Shown: in pieces, positions 51,032 to 60,000 of the stretch
How positions within the stretch are numbered: position 1 is the stretch's first letter
Layout of the letters: the number at the start of each line of letters is the position of its first letter
Assembly (NCBI GenBank): GCA_014529385.2
Contig: CM043971.1
Coordinates: 95,397,840 to 95,457,839, forward strand
Length of the DNA stretch: 60,000 nucleotides
Reading direction: 5' to 3'
DNA from: Adiantum capillus-veneris
Taxonomy: Eukaryota > Streptophyta > Polypodiopsida > Polypodiales > Pteridaceae
Notes under the pieces: model-generated
Told to the model about the DNA's origin: nothing
The model's database searches: none
Seen by the model: the letters and a program-made list of their open reading frames with translations, nothing else
Program-made: the position numbers and the translations under genes

Positions 51032-53450
51032 TTGACATCTGCAAGAACCACGTTAGGTACTAGTAGGGGGAAGAACTTCCTCAAAGGGAGTATGGCAAAG
51101 CTACAATCCTACCAGTTTGAAGATGAAACAATCAAGCAAGCACCTAGTTGTTGGATGGACAAGGAGCAATTTAGGGTTGCATCAACCAAAATGTTTCAAG
51201 GAAAATTTAAAGATGCACAAGGCACGACTATGAAGGTGCCTATAATGCCAAAGGAGATCGAAGATATCCTAAACGTTTCTGAAGCAAAGAGATTCTTCTA
51301 GAGGAATAGTCTAGATACTTACTTTGAGCTACCTCTTGCTAGAATGGACTTAAAGAGAGCCCATGAGATGCTTTATACAATCACAGAGGAGGGCATAATG
51401 CAATTATTAGATTCCAACTTAGAGAAGATTGAGGTAAGAATAACTGAAGATGTCAATGTAGGGGCCCTAAAGCTACCAACAACTAGAGAGGTAATGAAAA
51501 CTAGAGAGGTCTAGTGTAGATTCTTTCATAGATTTAGAGTTACAACCACCCTAAGTAATTCAAAGGGACCAAACTTATAGCTACCATTGAAGCTCTACCA
51601 CTAGCCTCTACACTTTGCAAATACTACACCTACAAGGTATATACAACTGCCAACCATGTGGTGGCTTACTTTTTTACTCATGTGATGGAAACATGCTTTA
51701 GAAAGCAATAAATTTTTTCAAAGTACATCAATGAGTCCTTAACAAAGATGCCTACATTAAAGGGAGATAAGGTGGACTGAGAAGTACGCACCAGAATAGC
51801 ATATCATGTCGTGGGCATGGTAGACAAGTTGCCTCCTACCTCGGAACAAAGAGTGGTTGGCACAAGAAGAGGAAAGCCAACAACAAAGGAAAGCACCTTC
51901 TATCAAAACAAGACTTATTGGAAGATCGGTGACTGTGGATTCTTTTGTGTATTCTTTTGAAGAGTATATAGATAGAGAGGAAAAAAGCACGATGAGAAAA
52001 ATGATAGCTCTAGTTTTGAAGGTAAAGAAGGTCAACAAGGTGGGGGTGATGAAGAGAAACTAGAAGATGGAAAATTTGATGAGATTGATCTACCAACACT
52101 CTCATTTTTGGAGACCACAAAGGTTCACTCATCCAAGGAAAGATTTGGATTTTGTGCTCATAAAGAGCTTGACAATGCATAATCAAAAGCAGTTTGATCT
52201 AGCCAAGTGGGTATATGAAAGAAATTTTGAAGCAATGAACAAGAGGAAATGGGAAACAAAGACAACACCATACCTAGGAGGAGCAAAATCTATTACAAGG
52301 ATAGGGTTAAGCCTGTGGCAAAGATGATGGCGTCAAAAGAATGCACCCAAGTCAAATGATTGGGAAACCCTAATGCAAGCAACAAAGTGCAAAGGAAAGA
52401 AAGCGCCAACTTCAACTTCAAAGAAGAAGAAAAAGATGAGCCCTGTCTTGCCTGATGCTTGGAGGGGTTGGAAGCTCTGTAACCACTAGCTAAAAGGATC
52501 CCTCTGAGGGTTTAGAGTGCATGCAAGGGTTGGATACAACCCTTGTAATTGCTACAAAACTATGCTCCAAACCCAATTTTTATAGCGCATCAGTAGTATA
52601 TGAGCTCAAAATTGGAAAACACTATTGAATTTGTCAGCACATGTTGTTGATGGAGAATACGATGTTGGCCATGCAATAAGCTACCCATCACATAAGCAAA
52701 AGGTTTGGCTTAGTATGATTATGCAAAGAGATTGTGGTGCGTGAGAAGGCTATTTTTGTAGCCCCTCCTTGCACTAAGTGGGATGGGGCTCTAAGATCTA
52801 AAAATCTAAAGCGTCTTCGTAGATTCAAATGAAACTGACAAAGACAAACTTTCAAGATTGCTAGATGAAGAATTAGACTTAGAGAAGGATTACGGACCAA
52901 AGAGTGAGTTGGAACAAAAATTGAAGAAAAGAGAAGGTGCAGCATATGAAAAGATAGTCAGGCAATAGGAATGGGAACTCATGTGGCTCAAAGAGAAGAA
53001 ATTATTGAATTTCATTAGCCTGCTTTAAAGGAAATTTTAATGAAGCAAATCATTGATGCAAAAAAAAGGGATAAAGAAGAAAGACCCGTAGCTGCCATAA
53101 GACAAAGAACTACTGGTAGTGGAGCCAATGGAAGCAAGGAAAAGAACTTCATTGAGGAGCCACAACCTAGTTCAAAGAATCAAATTCAAAATCAGACTCA
53201 TAGCAAGAAAATGAGAAAGAAGATGAGCGAGAAGGTGAGAAAGAGATAAAAAAGGGGGCTCAAGATCAAAGGGACTCTTAGACAAGTCTGCAAACACAAA
53301 AGGACCAAGAGACAGACAAGGCAATAGAGAGAGAAACCGAGAAGAACAAGATAAAGAAATGGAGAAAGATGATGAGGAAGAGAAGTAGTACAATAGACAT
53401 AATGATTAAGGAAAAGAGGAAGATGAGAAAGAAGATGATGGAGACAACTC
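51032..53450 (+). pseudogene. Unassigned decayed coding stretch
   Basis: Plus-strand open segments 51032-51301, 51302-51510 (same frame after a TAG), 51857-52063, 52067-52327 and 53040-53249 read as hydrophilic protein. Examples are MAKLQSYQFEDETIKQAPS, FELPLARMDLKRAHEMLYTI, VRITEDVNVGALKLPTTREV and FDLAKWVYERNFEAMNKRKW. From 53040 the composition becomes highly charged (Lys/Glu/Arg). The segments are separated by single stops or small shifts, so one long ancestral frame is likely. I do not recognise the family. It may be the gag-like or host-derived part of a retroelement. Confidence 0.4.
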
Positions 53451-53871
53451 AAATAATTTAACTATGCCAAGATATCCTTCTCCTATCAAAACTCCAGCCC
53501 ATAGTCCTCATCCTTCTTTTGAGTCAATCCAAGAGGACGAGACTTGAAATAGGTGCAGCTTTGACCATGACAATCCCACCCATGACACTACAGACGGGGC
53601 CCATCAAAGATGAAAACCAATAAGATAGAGAGAAGCTTCCAAAGAGAATAAAAGTCAAGCTCAAGATTTCCACTACCCAAGAGGAGAATGGAGGAAATGC
53701 AATGGAAACAACAAAAGAATGGAAACCCAATGTGATGCAAGAAACTCCTATCACTCAGACTTTAGGGACAACCCAAGAAAAATGGATGACAGTCAACAAA
53801 AAATAAGAAAGACAACATGAAGAAACCACAAATCTGGTTATGACCGACACATCGACAATGAAAGCCTTGAC

Positions 53872-53990
53872 TGTTGGGTCTAATCCTAAGTTCACCTCTG
53901 TAAACCCGCTCTAGTTTTCCGTTAGACACCCTAGTAGGAAACTACCCTACACCTTGCATGCTACCTATTTTCCACATCCTCTTCTAAATG
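53872..53990 (-). repeat. Copia LTR terminal fragment
   Basis: TGTTGGGTCTAATCCTAAGT and the following ~100 bp (CTAGTTTTCCGTTAGACACC, GTAGGAAACTA) resemble 55511-55600, the terminal part of the copia C LTR. The similarity then fades. Confidence 0.6.
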
Positions 53991-54581
53991 TGCCACCTAT
54001 TATGCCACTTAAACAAGATGTGTTGCTTGATCCTACACATGCCACCCTACCTCCTATTGTGCTATATGTATGCACATCCGTTGTACAAATCACTATCCTA
54101 ATCTTTCACAGCTTTGTGATGATCTCTCGGAGGGTGCACTATGTAATCATGTTAATGTATAATGTGAGTTCGAAAGGAGGGGTTTTAAAATACAAAATTT
54201 TTAGAAAATTTAACAGAGAATCGAGATACATTAAAATAAGGGTTTTTTATATTCAATTTTGAAAAAAAATCTTAAAATAAGAGGTCATTTTATTCATTCA
54301 TACCAAGCTTATGCTCAAAAGTTGGTGAATGAATAAGGTTCTTAATTTTTGACTATCATGTAATTTGGAGTTTAGATATAGCTTGACAGAGTCTCTCAAG
54401 TAAGACCAGTGCCTCACCATGAGTATCAAGAATCTATATATTTAATGCGTGAAATTTCCACGCATGGCAAGTTAAGGTCAAGGGACACTTAATGAAAAAG
54501 AATCTATGGGCCATTGTCAAACCTAATGGGGAAGGAGAAAGTAGCACAACAAGTGGAGCATAAGCATAATTTTCATTTAGA

Positions 54582-54659
54582 GATGAGTGGGCCCTAGGCA
54601 TAATAATCACCAAATTAAAGATGAGCGAGCCCGCCCTAGACATAATAATCACCAAATTA
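54582..54659 (+). repeat. Short tandem duplication (~40 bp x 2)
   Basis: Both copies contain GATGAG, CCCTAG and CATAATAATCACCAAATTA. Confidence 0.85.
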
Positions 54660-54779
54660 GTAGTAACTATGTACACTACATAGAAGAATGTAGCATTTCA
54701 CTACAAGCATGTAAGAAGTTGTCATAGATGTTTGGGGCAAAGGCTAAGCACTTCAGAATTAGTTTGAAAATTCAATTTT

Positions 54780-55262
54780 ATGGGCTTGTTATGGAGTCAC
54801 ATGAGACATTGCAACCCTCATTAACAAGATTCAATCCATTTGCACTCAATTAGTATCCCTTGATAATGAAGTAGATGATGAGGATAAAATTGATGTTTTG
54901 CTTATGCCATTTCAGCTGAATATGTTCAAGTTGTAATGATACTAAAAGAAAAGAGAACCTGCTAAAAAATGTGAAGATGCTGTCAATTCATTTCAAGATG
55001 AGGAGAAGAGGCACTCTAGGACAACTTTACATCAAATGGAGTGCTTGTTATGCAGAAAGCAAAATGCAAGCATTGTGGCAAGCGTAATCACAAGTCGAGC
55101 GATTGTTTCAAGGTCAAAGCATGAACCTTATGTGGAAAACCTAGACACACTCTCTCAAGGTATTTCAAAAGGACTCAAAACAGAGATATGCATCAACCTC
55201 ACTAACAACGAAGAAGGCGAAGAGGAGCCACCACAATCTCTATCCTTCACCAATGTTTTGTA
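54780..55262 (+). pseudogene. Decayed copia gag remnant with zinc knuckle
   Basis: Plus strand, several frames. EVDDEDKIDVLL and YVQVVMILKEKR resemble the copia gag capsid region. Then CKHCGKRNHKSSDC forms a CCHC knuckle at about 55063-55110, followed by TLCGKPRHTLSRYFKRTQ. Unrelated in frame to the minus-strand copia next to it. Confidence 0.65.
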
Positions 55263-55510
55263 AAAGGATTTAATCATTGATCATTTATCCTTTATGGATT
55301 AAGAACTTCCCTATAAGCCATTTCATGATGCGTTTGAGTGTGAACCATAGCATGATGTATCCATTTGAACCATGTTATGATGCCATCCAACTGTGAACTC
55401 TGCATGATCTTGAATTCCTTGTATGAAACATGACTTAATTGAATCCATTGAGCTCTAGGCATGATGTATCTTGGGCATATATAGGATGAAGTTAGGATTA
55501 AGTGGGTGAT

Positions 55511-55955
55511 TGTTGGGTCTAATCCTAACTTCATATTTGTAACACATCTAGTTTTCCTTTTCACACCATAGTAGAAAACTATTTTTTAAAGCACCTTTCC
55601 ATTTATCTCAATGTGGGATCGCTAATGGCCACCAAGGGATATATATGGGGCTGATTTATGCTTCACGTAATTTGGGTCATGGGAGTACTTCATCAAGCTT
55701 GTTTAATAGGTAAACCTATGGCCTCTGTTGGCATTAGGGTTGCATGGAAACACACACAACTTGGAGAAGATGAAGGAAGCTCACGGCACACAATAGAGAG
55801 TGTATTACTTAGTGTGCAATGGAAAGATAAGATAGCCCTAGAGTGATGGGTGTATATACAATGCAGGGGGGGAAAAAACCTCCTAGTGAGGGAAAAAATG
55901 CCTTGACAGTCCTAAGTGTGTTCACACACATCACTACCACATGTATATGGTAACA
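55511..55955 (-). repeat. 3' LTR of copia C
   Basis: TG...CA ends on the minus strand. The right edge is fixed by the polypurine tract. The left edge is taken from TGTTGGGTCTAATCC, shared with the fragment at 53872. The partner LTR is outside the window, so the left edge is less certain. Confidence 0.75.
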
Positions 55956-55999
55956 AATCCCCCCTGGGAGTGCTGCGGTGAACGAGAGCTGGCACATAG

Positions 56000-56832
56000 A
56001 GTATAGGGAAGTGCCATGCCTTGAGGACATGATCAGTCCACAAAAGGTGAGTAAGCCCAAAGATTTGCAAAAAGCTTCGAACTTCTCACGAGAAAATGCC
56101 TTTATGAAAAGATCTACAAGGTTGTCCTGTGTTGGCACATAAGCCAAGCTGATCTCTCTTGTTGAGAGCCTCTCCTTGACATAGTGGTAATTCACCTCAA
56201 TCTACTTCGTGCGAGCAAGAAAAAATGGGTTCCTCACAAATACCAATGTGCTCTGACTGCCAGTGTAGATAGTGTTGGCAGTGTCCTGTCCAACACCCAA
56301 ATCAACCATAAGACATCTGAACCATACACACTCAACTGTAGCTATGAAGACTATCCTTTACTCAGTCTCACAACTGGAAATGGCCACAATAGGTTGCTTC
56401 TTGCTCAACCATGAGATACATGAACTTTTGAGCATGAAACAAAAACCACTTGTGGACACTCGTGTGTCAAAACAACCGGCCCAATATGAGTCCAAAAAAG
56501 CATGTAAGTCTGGTGGAAATGATCCCCCCCTTGGGATAAAACAAAACAAGATGTAAAGTTCCACTCAAGTAGTGAAAAATACTCTTGACAGCCTGCCAAT
56601 GCTTAGACCCGGGGCTATGCATAAATCTGTTGACCTGTGAGACTGCAAACTGAATATTTGGCCTTGTAATGCATACATAAATGAAGCATCCAACATGGTA
56701 AAGAGTGACATCGACAGGATCACCAGTATCATGAAGGCTTAATTTCAAACGTGCTTCCATGGGAGTGGCAATAGGTTTGCAATCCTCAAGTACAAACTTC
56801 ATAGCAATGTCTCTATGTAACTTTTCTGACAT
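56000..56832 (-). pseudogene. Copia C RNase H region
   Basis: Minus strand, three frames: YVCITRPNIQFAVSQVNRFM, SPGSKHWQAVKSIFHYLSGT, then GCFDTRVSTSGFCFMLKSSC and AISSCETE (usual ST-GYVF ... SSTEAEY). Last come YHYVKERLSTREISLAYVPT and QDNLVDLFIKAFSREKFEAF, the typical copia C-terminus. Confidence 0.85.
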
Positions 56833-56852
56833 AAGGCAATACCACCATCACA

Positions 56853-57480
56853 CTAGTTAAACTGTATACCCAAGTAATGATGCAACAATCCCAAATATTT
56901 CATCTTGAAAGTAGCATTCAAATCAGCCTTAAATTCAGCAATATGTTTCTCATTTGGTCCAATCATCAAATCATTCACATAAAGAATGACAATTAGAAGT
57001 ACATCACCCTCATGCTTTACATACAATGTGCTTTCTATTGGACTGTTACGAAAGCCTTGTTTGACCAAATGAGTGTTAGTGTTCTCATACCAAGCATGAG
57101 GAGATTGCTTCAACCCATACAAAGATTTCTTACATTTGCACACTTTATCCTCTTGTACTTTCTTGACAAAACCGCAAGGTTGTGTTACATAATCTTCCTC
57201 AAATATGTCACCATTCAAGAAAGTAGTAACAATGTTTGACTGATGTGTATCCCAACCAAAATGAGCTGCCATTGCACATAGAAAATGCACAATAGTCATA
57301 CGACAAGTGGGAGCAAAAGTCTCTTCATAATCTATGCCTTTCTATTGTGCATAACATTTTGCAACAAGTCGAGCCTTATAGCGATCAATCTCACCATCTG
57401 GCTTGTGTTTCAACTTGTAAACCCACTTTGTACCAATAGACTTTTTTCCAGGAGGAAAATCACATAAAGTCCATGTGTCA
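56853..57480 (-). pseudogene. Copia C reverse transcriptase
   Basis: Minus strand. Decayed start (KWVYKLKHKPDGEIDRYKAR) then an open frame 57299-56853: [52 protein letters not shown] and VILYVNDLMIGPNEKHIAEF. The catalytic YVDD is YVND, which removes an essential Asp. A stop and frame change lie near 57345. Confidence 0.9.
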
Positions 57481-57805
57481 TTTTCTATAAGTGCATCATA
57501 TTCGGACTACATGGTAGCCATCCAATTTTTTGAATTCTATGCTTCATCAAAAGACAGAGGTTCCTCAACATCTTGTAAGCTAGACACAACCAAAGCATAA
57601 CAATCTGATGCATAAGATGCATGGTGAGAACTTGAATGAGTACGACTAGACAAAGGTGCATCCAATTTACTGTCATGCAAAGTATGCACCAGCCATTTTG
57701 GCATACCTCTAGTTTGCTCATTCTCAGTCCTTTTCTCATCAAGTACATCATGTACATCTGCATCAGTAATAGGTTGATCTATAACATTTTCAAAAACCCC
57801 ATAGG

Positions 57806-58560
57806 CTATACGTTTGCCTCATTGGAATTTACATTTGAACTTCCACCAATGGAAAGAGGCAACAAAGTGTCATAAAGGTCATGTGAGTTTACATTACTAT
57901 CTCTAGTACATGGTAGCAAGGGCTGAACAGAATCTTTCACAAACACAATACCCCGTGAGACCAAGATACACTTAGTTTGCAGATGATACAACTTGTAACC
58001 TTTGCTTTTGGCACTATAACCAACAAAAATACATTTGAAAACCTTATCATCCAATTTTTTGTGCTGTGTTTGCGGCACCAAAGCATATGCCAAACAACTG
58101 AAAACACGCATGTGCTCAATAGAACGCTTTCTATCATGCCATGCTTTATATGGAGTCATAGACTGCAAAGCTTTTGTAGGACACCTGCTAAGTACATAAG
58201 TGGTACACATGATGGCTTCAAGCCAAAACAAATGCGGCAAAGCTTGACTTTTGACCATACATCATGCCATTTTTGTAATTGACCTATTTTTCCTCTCAGC
58301 AACACCATTTTGTTGAGGAGTATAAGGCATTGTACATTGGTGGTTCATCCCATGACTAGCCAGAAATGCATTAAATTCATGAGACATATACTTCCCCCCT
58401 CGATTGAAATGGAGGGTGCCCATAGTACATTTCGAGACATTTTTAGCCATAGCCAGAAATTGTTTGAAGCACATAAATACTTTGGACTTCGCTTTAAGCG
58501 GATATACCCATGCGTTCCTGGAGTAATCATCAATGAAAGCCATGAATTAAAGATAATTGT
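57806..58560 (-). pseudogene. Copia C integrase core and C-terminal block
   Basis: Minus strand: AFIDDYSRNAWVYPLKAKSK, LHFNRGGKYMSHEFNAFL, HGMNHQCTMPYTPQQNGVAE and RKNRSITKMA (core; the usual RSDNGGE/T reads FNRGGK, losing the second catalytic Asp). In the next frame come LPHLFWLEAIMCTTYVLSRC, TPYKAWHDRKRSIEHMRVF and FKCIFVGYSAKSKGYKLYHL. Confidence 0.9.
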
Positions 58561-58843
58561 CTAAGGACGGAGTTTGCATGGGCCCACAAACATCACTATG
58601 CACAAGATGCAACCTGCATGTGGCCCTAAATGAACCATCCTTTGGAAATTTTGAACGCTACATCTAACCCAAAATACAACCCTCACAAACATGTTTGACA
58701 GGTGCTTCAAGAGGCAGCAAAGAAGCAATCATATCAGATTTATGCAACCGTAGCAAACTGGAAAACTTCAGATGTCCAAAATGTGCATGCCAAAGTTTTG
58801 CATATGAAATAGCCTTAGAATCCACAACTACATTTGCAAAATT

Positions 58844-59999
58844 CTATCCACACTTGTCATACAAATTGAGCTTATATAGCCCACAACATAAAATGTGTGA
58901 TGCAATAATCTCATCACCAAAACTGAGATCGTGAACTATACATCTATCATCCACAAATTTCACAACAAGATCAACTCTAGCAAGTGCAGATCTAGACAAA
59001 AGGTTCTTCTTGATCCCAGGTACATGAAGTGCATCAACAAGTGTAAAAGAACTGTCATTTGCAGCAGTTAGCACAATCTTTCCAACTTCTTGAACTGGAT
59101 AAGAGGCATTGTTGGCACAAGTGACTGAATTCCCATGAGGGACAAACTCAAGAGAGGTGAATAAATCACGATGTGAGGTAATGTGCTTTGTAGCACCACC
59201 GTCAAAATACCACACATGTGAATCTGCAGCAATTGACAAACATGCATCATGGACAAAAGGATCATAAGTGTACTCTGCACTAAAAGCCCATTTTGCATCA
59301 ACATCAGCATCACAGTCTCCTTTCATAGAAGACTCAATAATAGATGCATTTGTAGTGGAATCAACCTCTTTCTTCTTAGCCTCTTTTGCCTTCAACTGAG
59401 GACATTGCTTGATCAAGTGATCATTAGCTTTGCAATAATGGAAACACATCTTCTTTTTGGTCTTTTCAAAATTATTCCCAGACAAATTTTTGCCATCACA
59501 AGCATTAGGAACATGTGATTTTCCACTCGCACAAGAACCATGAGAAGTGGCTACATTGTTGTTACCACCTTTTCTTTGAGCATTAAAAAAGGCATGTTCA
59601 ACTGCACGCTGTCTAGTCCTATTTTTTCTAGAAAGTGACTCTTGCAACAACAATGTGCATAATGCATCAAGCTTGACAACTTCTAGATTTCCTTGGGTCA
59701 TAAGTCTCCAAGTACTAGCAAAATTCTGGTAAGAATCTGGCAAAACATCAAGAATAGTCTGCACAAGAGAATTGTCAGAAATGACTTCACTTGTAGAAAT
59801 AATTTGCTCATTGATATCCTTGACACGAGCAAGGAAAGTGTCCATCTTCCTCATGCATAATCTTTGACTCTAGCTCTTTATGCAACAATGCAATTTTTGC
59901 CTCATTGCGACTTTCAGAAAGACCAACTACAATATCCCAAGCCTGTTTTGTAGATTTTTTTGAGGACTAATAGTGTGCTTTATAGCCAATGTAATCAAT
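58844..59999 (-). pseudogene. Copia C gag, zinc knuckle and protease
   Basis: Minus strand, open 59854-58844: gag helices (VKDINEQIISTSEVISDNSL, VQTILDVLPDSYQNF), knuckle CFHYCKANDHLIKQC (CX3C spacing instead of CX2C), then the protease WYFDGGATKHITSHRDLFTS (DGG in place of the usual DSG) and NNASYPVQEVGKIVL, ALHVPGIKKNLLSRSALARV. More gag sequence above 59860 is out of frame and runs to the window edge. Confidence 0.88.
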
Positions 60000-60000
60000 G

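Larger units (their letters stand above)
55511..60000 (-). mobile_element. Ty1/copia element C, decayed, 5' end beyond the window
   Basis: Minus strand. 3' LTR 55511-55955 (minus-strand TGTTACCATATACATG ... GACCCAACA) with a polypurine tract CAGGGGGGATT just above it (55956-55968). Going up: RNase H, RT, integrase, protease and gag, the correct copia order. The 5' LTR and primer site lie past 60000. Frameshifts, stops and RT active-site loss make it inactive. Confidence 0.92.

Noticed and set aside
53172-53452. Hydrophobic Leu/Ser-rich minus-strand frames that look like membrane proteins
   Set aside because: Antisense of a Lys/Glu-rich purine-dense stretch, which always yields Leu/Ser/Phe on the other strand.

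Overview
This is nuclear DNA from a land plant with a large, repeat-rich genome. The evidence is spliceosomal GT-AG introns, a plant-type SurE gene, Ty3 chromoviruses with C-terminal chromodomains, Ty1/copia elements primed by initiator-Met tRNA, LINEs, plant-type TTTAGGG-like motifs inside LTRs, and many (GA)n/(TG)n microsatellites. Introns of 18 kb and 14 kb packed with nested transposons fit a fern or another giant-genome vascular plant. The species cannot be fixed from the sequence alone.

Host genes. (1) Positions 1-734 and 10038-10133 carry exons of an unrecognised gene. A 9.3 kb LTR element with perfect 5-bp target-site duplications (ATACT) is inserted in its last visible exon, and the reading frame is open on both sides of the insertion. 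(2) Positions 10724-45571 hold a complete ten-exon SurE-like phosphatase gene (310 codons). All intron phases match and all metal-ligand motifs are present, but the gene covers 34.8 kb because introns 6 and 8 are filled with mobile elements.

Layout. 735-10032: full-length Ty3-type LTR element with gag and protease only, no reverse transcriptase or integrase. 10724-12794: SurE exons 1-6. 12795-30831: intron 6, holding an unassigned stretch, an old chromovirus fragment split by a full-length chromovirus (16732-23385, minus strand, TSD GAATC), a plus-strand Ty3 element with a 1.2 kb LTR (23583-27489, truncated) and two LINE pieces (27490-30719). 30832-31346: SurE exons 7-8. 31347-45198: intron 8, holding an L1-type LINE split by a stack of LTR sequences (a rearranged chromovirus, an inverted LTR block and a solo LTR), two partial copia elements on the minus strand, two short DNA transposons with 8-bp target duplications inside one copia, a chromovirus remnant and a LINE 3' tail. 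45199-45571: exons 9-10 with an AATAAA downstream. 45.6-55.5 kb: intergenic, with diverged duplications, a minisatellite, a TRIM-like miniature LTR element, decayed copia gag/protease pieces and an unassigned decayed coding stretch. 55511-60000: a decayed copia element on the minus strand that runs off the window.

The SurE gene is the only clearly functional gene. Most transposon proteins carry stops, frameshifts or active-site changes. The most distinctive items are the pair of short 8-bp-TSD transposons (39436-39827 and 40059-40679) with matching termini but different internal core motifs, the gag-protease-only LTR element with its long proline/methionine-rich N-terminus, and the insertion-split unknown gene.
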